Assembly: GCF_040361275.1 (NCBI RefSeq)
Contig: NZ_APNH01000004.1
Location: 310,001 to 374,000 of the forward strand
Direction of reading: 5' to 3'
Origin: Salinisphaera sp. T31B1
Lineage (GTDB): Bacteria > Pseudomonadota > Gammaproteobacteria > Nevskiales > Salinisphaeraceae
DNA: 64,000 nucleotides
Part shown: piece after piece, positions 33,444 to 42,277 of the stretch
Position numbering within the stretch: the first letter of the stretch is position 1
Layout of the letters: every line of letters begins with the position of its first letter
Position numbers and translations under genes: made by a program
Notes under the pieces: generated by a model
Seen by the model: the letters and a program-made list of their open reading frames with translations, nothing else
Database searches by the model: none
Told to the model about the DNA's origin: nothing

Positions 33444-34706
33444 ATGGCCGGTCTGAGACATACCCTGGATCGCTTGCACCCACTGTTCGCCAAGGGCGGG
33501 CGCTATGAGCGCTTCTATGCGCTCTACGAGATGGTGGATACGTTCCTCTATTCCCCGGCGGATACGACCCGGGCGGCACCGCATGTGCGCGACGGCATTG
33601 ATCTCAAGCGGGTGATGATCTATGTCTGGCTGGCGACGTTTCCGTGTATCTTCATGGCCTGCTGGAATACCGGTTTCCAGGCGAATCTGGCCATGGGGCA
33701 GATGGGTGTTTCCACGGTCGACAACTGGCGCCAGCTGCCGTTGCAGCTGATGGGCGTGTCGCACGACCCCCAGAGTTTCTGGGATAACTTCGTGCTCGGC
33801 TTCTGGTATTTCGCACCCCTGTATTTCGTGACTTTCGTTGTCGGCGGCCTCTGGGAAGCGCTGTTCGCGGCGGTTCGCAATCACGAGATCAACGAAGGCT
33901 TCTTCGCCACTTCGATTCTCTACACGCTCACGTTGCCGCCGGCGCTGCCTTTATGGCAGGCGGCGCTGGGCATCAGCTTTGGCATCGTGGTGGGCAAGGA
34001 GGTCTTCGGCGGCACCGGCAAGAACTTCCTCAACCCGGCGCTGACTGGTCGTGCATTCCTGTTCTTTGCCTTTCCGGCTTACATGTCGGGCGATAGCGTA
34101 TGGACGGCGCTGGACGGTTGGTCCGCGGCCACGCCGTTGGGCCTGGGCGCGACCGATGGCATGAGTGCCATCACGAGCCAGATCACCTGGTGGGATGCGT
34201 TTGCCGGCGATATCCAGGGCTCGATAGGCTCGACGTCTACACTGGCGATTCTGCTCGGCGCCGCGTTCTTGCTCTACACACGCGTCGCGTCCTGGCGAAT
34301 CATGGCCGGCTGTGTCGGTGGCCTGGTTGCAGTGACCCTGCTGTTCAATCTGATCGGCAGCGAAAGCAACCTCATGTTCGCCATGCCGTGGTACTGGCAC
34401 CTCGTGATCGGCGGGTTCGCCTTCGGTGCGGTATTCATGGCCACGGACCCGGTCAGCGCCGCGATGACCAACACCGGCCGGCTCATCTACGGTGGTCTGA
34501 TCGGCGTCATGACCGGTCTCGTACGCGTGATCAACCCGGCGTTTCCGGAAGGCATCATGCTCGCGATTCTGTTCGGTAACATCTTCGCGCCGCTGATCGA
34601 CTATTTTGTGGTGCAAGCGAATGTGCGTCGCCGTCAGAAGCGTCTGGCCAGTCGTCGGGCCGGGTCGCCGGAGACGGCGGGTCAGGACACCGTGGCCGCG
34701 GAGTAA
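33444..34706 (+). CDS. nqrB: Na+-NQR subunit B
   Basis: A membrane subunit carrying a covalent FMN and riboflavin and forming part of the sodium channel. The 420-residue protein has about ten helices. The flavinylation threonine is probably Thr230 in the WSAATPL segment (SxAT motif). GKEVFGGTGKNFLNPALTGRAFLFFAFP is a family hallmark. ApbE, encoded downstream, should attach the FMN. One base separates the start from the nqrA stop. Confidence 0.97.
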   Translation: MAGLRHTLDRLHPLFAKGGRYERFYALYEMVDTFLYSPADTTRAAPHVRDGIDLKRVMIYVWLATFPCIFMACWNTGFQANLAMGQMGVSTVDNWRQLPLQLMGVSHDPQSFWDNFVLGFWYFAPLYFVTFVVGGLWEALFAAVRNHEINEGFFATSILYTLTLPPALPLWQAALGISFGIVVGKEVFGGTGKNFLNPALTGRAFLFFAFPAYMSGDSVWTALDGWSAATPLGLGATDGMSAITSQITWWDAFAGDIQGSIGSTSTLAILLGAAFLLYTRVASWRIMAGCVGGLVAVTLLFNLIGSESNLMFAMPWYWHLVIGGFAFGAVFMATDPVSAAMTNTGRLIYGGLIGVMTGLVRVINPAFPEGIMLAILFGNIFAPLIDYFVVQANVRRRQKRLASRRAGSPETAGQDTVAAE

Positions 34707-34709
34707 ATC

Positions 34710-35522
34710 ATGCCCGGAATCATCAGTTTCTCCCGTGACGGCGTCGGCTATATCGTAGTAGTCGCACTGGCTGTCTGTCTGGTCTGCTCGGTACTCGTGG
34801 CCTCCGCGGCGACGTTTTTGAAGCCGCTGCAGACGGTCAACGCCAAGGCGGACCGGCGCAGCAACATCCTCGACGTCGCGGGCCTGCCGACCGGGCCCGA
34901 TGTCGACGTCAACGCCGTGTTCCGCGACCGGATCGACTTGCGTGTGGTGGATCTGGCCACGGGTGAGTATGCCAAGGACGTCGACGTGTCCAAGTACGAC
35001 CAGCGTGCTGCGGCCTCGGACCCGGATAAGAGCATCAAGATCGCGCCGAGCGACGATATTGCCGATATCAAGCGACGAGCCAAGTATGCTGAGGTCTATC
35101 TGGTACACGACGAGCAGGGCAAGCTGAGCCGTATCGTGCTGCCCATCCACGGATACGGCTTGTGGTCCACGATGTACGGATTCCTCGCCCTGGAGCCCGA
35201 TGCCAACACGGTAGACGGCATCAAGTACTACGAGCAGGGTGAAACGCCGGGTCTTGGTGGTGAGGTGGAGAACCCGCGCTGGCGTGCCAAATGGGACGGC
35301 AAGCAGATCTATGGCGACAACGGCGATGACGTCCGGCTGAGCGTGATCAAGGGCAGCGTGGGCGCGAATACGCCCAACGCGGAGTACAAGGTCGACGGCC
35401 TGTCCGGGGCTACGCTGACCAGTCGCGGTGTCTCGAACATGATTCATTACTGGATGGGTGAGAACGGTTTCGAGCCCTTCCTCAAGAATATCCGGAGCGG
35501 CAAGCTCGCCGCGGAGGGTTAG
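34710..35522 (+). CDS. nqrC: Na+-NQR subunit C
   Basis: A periplasmic FMN-bearing subunit with one N-terminal membrane helix (about residues 12-36). The FMN-binding domain contains LSGATLTS with the acceptor Thr235. [31 protein letters not shown] and [17 protein letters not shown] are typical. 270 residues. It follows nqrB by 3 bases. Confidence 0.97.
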   Translation: MPGIISFSRDGVGYIVVVALAVCLVCSVLVASAATFLKPLQTVNAKADRRSNILDVAGLPTGPDVDVNAVFRDRIDLRVVDLATGEYAKDVDVSKYDQRAAASDPDKSIKIAPSDDIADIKRRAKYAEVYLVHDEQGKLSRIVLPIHGYGLWSTMYGFLALEPDANTVDGIKYYEQGETPGLGGEVENPRWRAKWDGKQIYGDNGDDVRLSVIKGSVGANTPNAEYKVDGLSGATLTSRGVSNMIHYWMGENGFEPFLKNIRSGKLAAEG

Positions 35523-35527
35523 TCGTT

Positions 35528-36193
35528 ATGGCACAGAGTCAGGCAATGAAGGTGTTGACCGAACCGCTGGTCAACAACAATCCCATCGCACTACAGATCC
35601 TCGGTATCTGCAGTGCACTGGCGGTTACCAATCAGGTTGCGACCGCGTTGCTGATGAGTGTCGCACTCACGGCGGTCACCGCATGCTCGAACTTCTCGAT
35701 CAGCCTGATTCGGAATTTCATTCCCTCGAGTATCCGCATCATCGTGCAGATGACCATCATCGCCTCGCTGGTCATCGTGGTCGACCAGTTGCTCAAGGCG
35801 TTTGCGTTCGATCTGGCGAAGTCCATGTCGGTGTTCGTGGGTCTGATCATCACCAACTGCATCGTCATGGGCCGGGCCGAGGCGTTCGCGATGAAGGAGC
35901 CGCCGGGTCTGGCGTTTCTGGACGGCATCGGCAACGGGCTCGGTTACAGCCTGATCCTGATCCTGGTAGGCACGATTCGTGAACTGTTCGGTTCCGGTTC
36001 GATCCTCGGTTATCAGATCTTTACGCTGGCCAGTGCCGGCGGCTGGTATGTGCCGCTGGGCATCATGCTGTTGCCGCCGAGCGCGTTCTTCATCATCGGC
36101 TTTCTCATCTGGGGTCTGCGCAGCTGGAAATCCGAGCAGGTCGAACAGGCCGAGTATCAGATCCATCAGGTGCATCGCACCGAAGTGGTTTAA
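35528..36193 (+). CDS. nqrD: Na+-NQR subunit D
   Basis: A six-helix membrane subunit homologous to RnfE and NqrE, helping to form the intramembrane [2Fe-2S]-containing core. 221 residues; [62 protein letters not shown] and LIWGLRSW are characteristic. Confidence 0.97.
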   Translation: MAQSQAMKVLTEPLVNNNPIALQILGICSALAVTNQVATALLMSVALTAVTACSNFSISLIRNFIPSSIRIIVQMTIIASLVIVVDQLLKAFAFDLAKSMSVFVGLIITNCIVMGRAEAFAMKEPPGLAFLDGIGNGLGYSLILILVGTIRELFGSGSILGYQIFTLASAGGWYVPLGIMLLPPSAFFIIGFLIWGLRSWKSEQVEQAEYQIHQVHRTEVV

Positions 36194-36221
36194 GCGCGCC
36201 CGCGTTTAATCGGAGAGTCGC

Positions 36222-36830
36222 ATGGAAGACTATCTCAGTATTCTGATCAAGTCGGTTTTCATCGAGAACCTGGCGCTCGCGTTCTTTCTCGGCATGTGCA
36301 CGTTCCTGGCGCTGTCCAAGAAGATCTCGACGGCCATCGGTCTCGGTATTGCCGTGATCGTGGTCCAGGGGCTGACCGTGCCGGTCAACAATCTGATCTA
36401 TCAGCATCTGCTCAAGGACGGCGCGCTGGCCTGGGCCGGTCTGCCCGATGTGGATCTGAGCTTCCTCGGACTGATCAGCTACATCGGCGTGATTGCCGCC
36501 ATTGTCCAGATTCTCGAAATGTTTCTGGATCGCTTCATGCCGGCGCTGCACAGCGCGCTGGGTATCTTCCTGCCGTTGATCACGGTCAACTGCGCAATCA
36601 TGGGTGGCTCGCTATTCATGGTCGAGCGCGACTACGGTTTCGGCGAGAGTCTGACCTACGGTTTCGGCAGCGGCATCGGGTGGGCCCTGGCGATTGCGGC
36701 TCTGGCCGGCGTGCGTGAGAAGCTCAAGTACTCGGACGTGCCGGAAGGGCTTCAGGGTCTGGGCATCACCTTCATCACGGTCGGCCTGATGTCGCTCGGG
36801 TTCATGGCTTTCTCGGGCATTCAGCTTTAA
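36222..36830 (+). CDS. nqrE: Na+-NQR subunit E
   Basis: Membrane partner of NqrD, homologous to RnfA. 202 residues and six helices; [23 protein letters not shown] at the start and [28 protein letters not shown] in the second half are diagnostic, with the cysteine that helps bind the shared iron-sulfur centre in VNCAI. Confidence 0.97.
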   Translation: MEDYLSILIKSVFIENLALAFFLGMCTFLALSKKISTAIGLGIAVIVVQGLTVPVNNLIYQHLLKDGALAWAGLPDVDLSFLGLISYIGVIAAIVQILEMFLDRFMPALHSALGIFLPLITVNCAIMGGSLFMVERDYGFGESLTYGFGSGIGWALAIAALAGVREKLKYSDVPEGLQGLGITFITVGLMSLGFMAFSGIQL

Positions 36831-36860
36831 GGACCACGATCTTGCGAAAACGAGACAACC

Positions 36861-38090
36861 ATGGGTGAAGTAGCACAAATCAGTCTGGGTGTGACGGTGT
36901 TCACCGGCGTCGTCCTGTTCCTGGTCGTGGTGATCCTGCTGGCCAAGTCGCGCCTCGTGGCTACGGGCAACGTCAATATCGAGATCAACGGCGAGAAAAC
37001 GATCAAGGCACCGGTCGGCAGCAAGCTGCTGGGCGCTTTGGCCGACTCCAAGCTGTATGTCTCGTCGGCCTGCGGCGGCGGCGGCACCTGTGCACAGTGT
37101 CGCGTGAAGGTTCTGGACGGGGGCGGTGCGATCCTGCCGACCGAGGAGTCGCATATCAACAAGCGCGAAGCGCGCGAGGGCGATCGCTTGTCCTGTCAGG
37201 TAACCGTCAAGCAGGACATGAAGATTCGCGTGCCCGAAGAAGTCTTCGGCGTGAAACAGTGGAAGTGCAAGGTCCGCTCGAACGACAACGTGGCCACCTT
37301 CATCAAGGAATTGGTACTCGAGTTGCCCGAAGGCGAACACGTGAACTTCCGTGCCGGCGGCTATATTCAGATCAGCTGCCCGCCGCACGAAGTTGCGTAC
37401 AAGGATTTCGTCATTGACGAGCGTTTCCACGAGGACTGGGACACCCATAATCTGTGGCGCTACGTCTCGCGGGTGGATGAAACGGTCACCCGTGCTTATT
37501 CGATGGCGAACTATCCGGAAGAGGCGGGCATCATCATGCTCAACGTGCGTATTGCCACGCCGCCGCCGCGCAACCCGGACGTCAAGCCTGGTGAAATGAG
37601 TTCCTACATCTTCGGTCTCAAGCCGGGCGATGAGGTCACGATTTCGGGGCCCTTCGGCGAGTTCTTTGCGAAGGATACCGATGCCGAAATGGTATTCGTC
37701 GGCGGCGGCGCCGGCATGGCGCCGATGCGTTCGCACATCTTCGATCAACTCGGACGTATTAAAACCGACCGCAAGATGAGTTTCTGGTACGGCGCGCGCT
37801 CGAAGCGCGAGATGTTCTATGTCGGCGATTTCGACAAGCTCGCCGCAGAACACGACAACTTCGAGTGGACCGTGGCGCTGTCGGACGCCAAGGAAGAAGA
37901 CGAATGGCAGGGTGAGACCGGATTCATCCACAACGTCCTCTACGAGCGTTACCTGAAGGACCACCCTGCGCCGGAGGATTGTGAGTACTATCTGTGCGGT
38001 CCGCCGATCATGAATGCGTCGGTGATCAACATGCTCGAGGATCTGGGCGTCGAGCCGGAAAACATCATGCTGGACGATTTTGGCGGCTGA
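36861..38090 (+). CDS. nqrF: Na+-NQR subunit F (NADH-oxidising)
   Basis: The entry point for electrons: oxidises NADH via FAD and a [2Fe-2S] ferredoxin domain. The 409-residue protein has one N-terminal helix and a plant-type ferredoxin domain with cysteines in [12 protein letters not shown] and RLSCQV. A ferredoxin-NADP reductase-like FAD domain (RAYSMANYP) and an NADH domain ([27 protein letters not shown]) follow. A terminator hairpin follows the gene. Confidence 0.98.
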   Translation: MGEVAQISLGVTVFTGVVLFLVVVILLAKSRLVATGNVNIEINGEKTIKAPVGSKLLGALADSKLYVSSACGGGGTCAQCRVKVLDGGGAILPTEESHINKREAREGDRLSCQVTVKQDMKIRVPEEVFGVKQWKCKVRSNDNVATFIKELVLELPEGEHVNFRAGGYIQISCPPHEVAYKDFVIDERFHEDWDTHNLWRYVSRVDETVTRAYSMANYPEEAGIIMLNVRIATPPPRNPDVKPGEMSSYIFGLKPGDEVTISGPFGEFFAKDTDAEMVFVGGGAGMAPMRSHIFDQLGRIKTDRKMSFWYGARSKREMFYVGDFDKLAAEHDNFEWTVALSDAKEEDEWQGETGFIHNVLYERYLKDHPAPEDCEYYLCGPPIMNASVINMLEDLGVEPENIMLDDFGG

Positions 38091-38127
38091 TCGTCATCGT
38101 CGACTGTCGGCATAGCCGCGCCCTCAG

Positions 38128-38158
38128 CCCCGTGTCAGTCCGCTGCGCGGGGTTTTTT
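38128..38158 (+). terminator. Rho-independent terminator after nqrF
   Basis: The stem CCCCGTGT/GCGCGGGG (38128-38135 with 38145-38152, including G-U pairs), with a 9-base loop, is followed by six T. It separates the structural nqr genes from apbE-nqrM and may lower expression of the maturation genes. Confidence 0.75.
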
Positions 38159-38203
38159 GTGGAAGACCGCCGATCACCACCACGACCTTATAAAGACCGA
38201 TTG

Positions 38204-39259
38204 ATGCAAGACCCGAAAACACAGACAGCACGCGCCGGCCGGTATGGTCGGTTGCTGATTCTCTGGGTGTGTGCGATCGCGCTGGCCGGTTGCAGTCCGC
38301 GCGACGAACCCATCCGGGTCAGCGGTCCGGCCCAGGGGACGACATTCAACGTGACCGTCATGTCACCGGATGGCGTTGACCAGGCATCGGTCGCGTCTGC
38401 CGTTCAACGGGTGATCGATACGGTTGATGATCAGATGTCGACCTGGCGTGACGACTCCGAAATCTCCCGATTCAACCGTGCGCCGGCCGGTGAATGGGTG
38501 CCGGTATCCGGCGATCTGGCAAAGATCACCCGTCAGGCATTGGCGCTGGGTCGTCAGACCAACGGCGCGTTCGATGTCACCCTGGGGCCAATCCTGAAGG
38601 TGTGGGGCTTTGGTGCGGGTGCAGACGTGCCCAGTAAGCTGCCAACCACTGAAACGCTCAATGCGGCCAGAGAAAAAACAGGCATCGGACAGATCGATGT
38701 CCGCATGGAGCCCCCCGCGCTTCGCAAGAAAGTCGACGGCATCACGCTGGATCTGGCCGGGCTGGCCCAGGGTTATACGGTCGACCGAATTGCCGATGCG
38801 CTTCGGCAACTCGGCGCCGAGCATTTTCTGGCCGAACTGGGCGGCGAGCTCTACGCTCAAGGCACGAAGGAATCGGACAAACCGTGGCGCATCGGCGTGG
38901 AAAAACCGGAGGCGGGGGTGCGCACGATTGAACGTGTCGTGGGGTTGGCCGATGCCGGAATGACGACCTCGGGTGATTATCGCGATTATTTCGAACTCGA
39001 CGGCCACCGGTTCTCGCATACGATCGACCCGCGAACCGGGCGGCCGGTCGCACACGACTTGCGAGCGGTGACCGTGATTGCGCAGGACGCGATGACAGCC
39101 GATGCCATGGCGACCGCGTTGCTGGTCATGGGCCCGGAGGCCGGTTTGCGATATGCCAATGCCAATGGCATCGCGGCCTTGTTCGTTCGGGGGAACGACG
39201 ACGCGTATACTGAGTCTAACTCCAAGGCGTTCGAGCCCTATCTGAAGGAGGCCCCATGA
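38204..39259 (+). CDS. apbE: FAD:protein FMN transferase ApbE (lipoprotein)
   Basis: Attaches FMN covalently to threonines of NqrB and NqrC in the periplasm. The ATG at 38204 gives a 351-residue protein with a lipoprotein signal and lipobox LAGC near residue 29. Family motifs: GPAQGTTFNV, FDVTLGPILKVWGFG, DLAGLAQGYTVDRIAD, FLAELGGELYAQG, SHTIDPRTGRPV and DAMTADAMATALLVMG. The stop overlaps the nqrM start (ATGA). Confidence 0.96.
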   Translation: MQDPKTQTARAGRYGRLLILWVCAIALAGCSPRDEPIRVSGPAQGTTFNVTVMSPDGVDQASVASAVQRVIDTVDDQMSTWRDDSEISRFNRAPAGEWVPVSGDLAKITRQALALGRQTNGAFDVTLGPILKVWGFGAGADVPSKLPTTETLNAAREKTGIGQIDVRMEPPALRKKVDGITLDLAGLAQGYTVDRIADALRQLGAEHFLAELGGELYAQGTKESDKPWRIGVEKPEAGVRTIERVVGLADAGMTTSGDYRDYFELDGHRFSHTIDPRTGRPVAHDLRAVTVIAQDAMTADAMATALLVMGPEAGLRYANANGIAALFVRGNDDAYTESNSKAFEPYLKEAP

Positions 39260-39459
39260 CGCAGTTTTTCGTTCTCATTCTTGTTGCGTTCGGTGTGATG
39301 GCTGCCGTGGTCGGCGCCATGGCGATCGGCGTCATGGTCACCGGTCGTGAGATCAAGGGGAGCTGTGGCGGCGTTGGGGGTGGTGACTGTGCTTGTAGCA
39401 AAGGCGGCAGCTGCCCGACCGAGGACGCACCTGGCGATGGACTGCGGAGCCACGGATGA
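39256..39459 (+). CDS. nqrM: Na+-NQR maturation protein NqrM
   Basis: A 67-residue single-helix protein (formerly DUF539) required for assembling Na+-NQR, probably by delivering iron to the NqrD/E site. An N-terminal membrane helix (about 4-28) is followed by the cysteine cluster GREIKGSCGGVGGGDCACSK and a further Cys. It overlaps apbE upstream and the CBS gene downstream by ATGA junctions, so three products are coupled. Confidence 0.95.
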   Translation: MTQFFVLILVAFGVMAAVVGAMAIGVMVTGREIKGSCGGVGGGDCACSKGGSCPTEDAPGDGLRSHG

Positions 39460-39857
39460 ACGCGTCGAGTACCTTGATCATCAAGGACCACATGCGCGAG
39501 GTCATGGTGTCGTTCACGCCGGAGACCGCCGTGCTGCGCGCGGTAGATCAGCTGCTTGAGCAGGAAGTCTCGGGCGCTCCGGTGCTCGACCAGCTTGGCA
39601 ATATCGTCGGCTTCCTTTCTGAGCGCGACGTCATGGCGGTAGCGCTGGATTCCGGTTATTACGACGACCCGGCTGGCAAGGTGGGTACGTTGATGTCCAC
39701 CACCATCCATACCGTCGATGCCGAAGACAGTATCGTGGCCGCCGCGCGCATTTTTCGTGATACACCGGTCAAGACCCTGCCGGTGCTCAAGGATAGTCGG
39801 TTGGTCGGCATGATCACTCGTCGTGATGTGTTGCGTGCCTTCGTCCGACAGCGGTAG
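39456..39857 (+). CDS. CBS-domain pair protein
   Basis: A 133-residue protein made of two CBS motifs (about 10-65 and 75-130; DHMREVMVSFTPETAVLRAV, VVGFLSERDVM-like strand-helix, then TLMSTTIHTVDAEDSIVAAARIF and LVGMITRRDVLRAFV). CBS pairs bind adenine nucleotides and regulate partners. Coupling to nqrM suggests a link to respiratory or energy state, but no catalytic domain is present and the target is unknown. Confidence 0.85.
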   Translation: MNASSTLIIKDHMREVMVSFTPETAVLRAVDQLLEQEVSGAPVLDQLGNIVGFLSERDVMAVALDSGYYDDPAGKVGTLMSTTIHTVDAEDSIVAAARIFRDTPVKTLPVLKDSRLVGMITRRDVLRAFVRQR

Positions 39858-39975
39858 AGAGGGCCGCCGGCACGGTCGATGTCCTTTCGGGGCTCGCCAT
39901 GCCATGTCGAATTTAGTACACTACGAACCATCGGAAACGCGAAGCCACTGAGTTAAAAATAATTTCTCACAAGGC

Positions 39976-40004
39976 TTGCGTTAGTCGAAGCGCATCAATA
40001 TAAT
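39976..40004 (+). promoter_or_regulatory. strong sigma-70 promoter for initiator tRNA
   Basis: TTGCGT (39976-39981), 17-bp spacer, perfect TATAAT (39999-40004), then a GC-rich discriminator (GCGCAG), the usual form of stringently controlled stable-RNA promoters. The start should be near 40011, about 9 bases before the tRNA. Confidence 0.8.
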
Positions 40005-40019
40005 GCGCAGCTCATCGGG

Positions 40020-40096
40020 TGCGGGGTGGAGCAGTCTGGCAGCTCGTCGGGCTCATAACCCGAAGGTCGCAGGTTCGAATCCTGCCCCCGCTACCA
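40020..40096 (+). tRNA. metY: initiator tRNA-fMet (anticodon CAT)
   Basis: A 77-base initiator tRNA, anticodon 40054-40056, with the three consecutive G-C pairs in the anticodon stem (TCGGG/CCCGA) and encoded CCA. Positions 1 and 72 are T and T, giving the required unpaired end but not the usual C1-A72. The location upstream of rimP-nusA matches E. coli metY. Confidence 0.97.
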
Positions 40097-40110
40097 CATC
40101 TTGGTTAGTG

Positions 40111-40139
40111 AAAAGCCCCCGATGAGGGGCTTTTTTTTT
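40111..40139 (+). terminator. Rho-independent terminator between tRNA-fMet and rimP
   Basis: AAAAGCCCC (40111-40119) pairs with GGGGCTTTT (40126-40134) around a 6-base loop, ending in nine T. rimP starts only 33 bases downstream, so expression of the rimP-nusA-infB operon implies read-through or a promoter inside this gap. Confidence 0.88.
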
Positions 40140-40171
40140 ACTGGCGATTCGTATCGCCCTTCTGGCGTTCT

Positions 40172-40624
40172 ATGTCGCAACGGCTTCATCATCTACTCGC
40201 CCCGGTCGTCGCCGATCTCGGCTACGAGCTATGGCATCTTGAATCCACCGGCGCGGGCCGCAGCAGTATTTTGCGGTTGTATATCGATGCGCCCGACGGC
40301 ATCGCGCTCGAGGATTGTGAGAAGGTCAGCCGTGAAGTCAGCGCGGTGCTGGATGTTGAGGATGCGAGCGGCGGCGAGTATCAGCTGGAGGTATCCTCCC
40401 CGGGGCTTGATCGACCGCTGATTACTGCTGAGCATTTCCGGCGGTTCATCGGTGAAAGAGCGCGCATCAACATGTATGCGCCGGTGGACGGCAAACGCAA
40501 GCTGCGCGGCGTGATTCTGGCGGTCAACGGCGATACGGTTGATTTTGGCTGTGGCGACCAGACATACAGTCTCTCGACGGGTGACATGGCCAAGGCACGA
40601 CTGGAGCCGGTATTTGAAGAGTAG
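40172..40624 (+). CDS. rimP: ribosome maturation factor RimP
   Basis: Helps assemble the 30S subunit. 150 residues: N-terminal alpha/beta domain (LHHLLAPVVADLGYELWHLE, LRLYIDAPDGIALEDCEKVSREVSAVLDVED) with the hallmark YQLEVSSPGLDRPL, then an Sm-like C-terminal domain. The Shine-Dalgarno before ATG 40172 is weak. First gene of the rimP-nusA-infB operon. Confidence 0.96.
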   Translation: MSQRLHHLLAPVVADLGYELWHLESTGAGRSSILRLYIDAPDGIALEDCEKVSREVSAVLDVEDASGGEYQLEVSSPGLDRPLITAEHFRRFIGERARINMYAPVDGKRKLRGVILAVNGDTVDFGCGDQTYSLSTGDMAKARLEPVFEE

Positions 40625-40684
40625 AGCCGCCACGCACAAGGGCGCACCGGTCAAACGCAACACGAACGATTTCGGGTGGCAGCG

Positions 40685-42211
40685 ATGAACAAGAATGTCC
40701 TTTTGGTCGCCGAAGCGGTCTCCAACGAAAAAGGCGTCGACAAGGAAATCATCTTCGAGGCGATCGAGGCCGCACTGGCGTCCGCGACCCGCAAGAAGCA
40801 TGGCGGCGAGATCGCTGTGCGGGTTGATGTCGACCGCAAGAGCGGCCATTACGAAACCTTTCGCCGCTGGGAGGTGATCGAGCCGGGCGCAGAAAATGAA
40901 GACGGCGAACCCGTGTTCATCGATGCGCCCGATCGTCAGATATCGCTCGAAGCCGCGCAGGAAAAGGATCCGGCGCTGCAGCGCGGCGATTTCATCGAAG
41001 AGCCGATGGAGTCGGTCGAGTTCGGCCGTATCGCTGCGCAGGCCGCAAAGCAGGTCATCGTGCAGAAGGTGCGTGAAGCCGAGCGCGCCCAGATCGTGGA
41101 GCAATACCAGCACCGCGTGGGCGAGCTGATCACCGGGCTGGTCAAGCGCATGGAGCGAGGTGCGGTTATACTGGATCTGGGTGGTAACGCCGAGGCGATC
41201 ATTCCCCGAGATCAGATGATCCCGCGTGAGCCCATGCGGCCCGGGGATCGAGTGCGTGGTTTTCTGTATGACGTGCGCCCTGAGCAGCGCGGTCCGCAAT
41301 TGTTCGTCTCGCGTACCAAGCCGCAGTTTCTCATCGAGTTGTTCAAGCTTGAGGTCCCGGAAGTCGGTCAGGGGCTGATCGAGCTCCGCGGTGCTGCGCG
41401 CGATCCTGGGCTTCGTGCCAAGATTTCAGTGCTCGCCAAGGATCGACGCATTGATCCGGTGGGCGCCTGCGTCGGCATGCGCGGTTCGCGCGTACAGAGC
41501 GTGTCGAACGAGCTCGCCGGCGAACGTATCGACATCATCATGTGGAACGAGAATCCGGCCCAGTTCGTGATCAACGCCATGGCGCCTGCCGAGGTCGAGT
41601 CGATCGTGCTGGACGAGGATTCCGGGAGCATGGATCTGGCCGTGGCCGAAGACGTGCTGGCCAAGGCGATCGGCCGGGGCGGCCAGAACATCCGGCTGGC
41701 CTCCGAGCTGACCGGCTGGCAGTTGAACGTGATGACGCTGGAAGACGCGGACGCCAAGAGTGAAGCAGAAGGCGAAGCCCTACAGGCGATGTTCCGCGAA
41801 CAGCTGGATGTCGATGACGAGGTTGCGGTGATCCTGGTTCAGGAGGGTTTCACCACGACCGAGGAAATCGCCTATATCCCGGTCGCCGAGTTGCTCGAGA
41901 TCGAGGAGTTCGACGAGGATATAGTCGAGGAACTGCGCAACCGTGCGCGCGACTATCTGCTGTCCAAGGCCATTTCCAGCGCCGAAGGAACCGACGTCGC
42001 CCCGCAGGACGATCTCCTCGAGGTCGACGGTGTCGACCCCGAATTGGCGGCCGCGTTGGCGGCCAAGGGCGTGGTCTCGCGCGACGACCTGGCGGATCTG
42101 GGTGCCGACGAGTTGGCCGAACTCGTCGAAATGGATGAGGCGGAGGCCGGTCGTCTGATCATGGCGGCACGTGCTCACTGGTTTGCCGACGAGCAGGCCG
42201 GCGCCGAATAA
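40685..42211 (+). CDS. nusA: transcription termination/antitermination factor NusA
   Basis: Binds RNA polymerase and modulates pausing and termination. 508 residues: N-terminal polymerase-binding domain, S1 domain (about 135-200, [24 protein letters not shown]), two KH domains ([27 protein letters not shown] and [18 protein letters not shown]), then two C-terminal acidic repeats with helix-hairpin character, as in E. coli. ATG 40685 matches the family N-terminus [18 protein letters not shown]; a GTG three codons earlier is possible. Confidence 0.97.
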   Translation: MNKNVLLVAEAVSNEKGVDKEIIFEAIEAALASATRKKHGGEIAVRVDVDRKSGHYETFRRWEVIEPGAENEDGEPVFIDAPDRQISLEAAQEKDPALQRGDFIEEPMESVEFGRIAAQAAKQVIVQKVREAERAQIVEQYQHRVGELITGLVKRMERGAVILDLGGNAEAIIPRDQMIPREPMRPGDRVRGFLYDVRPEQRGPQLFVSRTKPQFLIELFKLEVPEVGQGLIELRGAARDPGLRAKISVLAKDRRIDPVGACVGMRGSRVQSVSNELAGERIDIIMWNENPAQFVINAMAPAEVESIVLDEDSGSMDLAVAEDVLAKAIGRGGQNIRLASELTGWQLNVMTLEDADAKSEAEGEALQAMFREQLDVDDEVAVILVQEGFTTTEEIAYIPVAELLEIEEFDEDIVEELRNRARDYLLSKAISSAEGTDVAPQDDLLEVDGVDPELAAALAAKGVVSRDDLADLGADELAELVEMDEAEAGRLIMAARAHWFADEQAGAE

Positions 42212-42277
42212 TTGTCCCGAATTAACGGGGCCCGCCGCGGCGAGTAACCGCCTCGGGACCCATGGAGTAATCAGAAT

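Noticed and set aside
31969-40096. tRNA-borne genomic island (att duplication) carrying nqr
   Set aside because: No duplicate of the tRNA-Leu 3' end was seen near 39860-40019, and there is no integrase. The nqr genes match the local composition.
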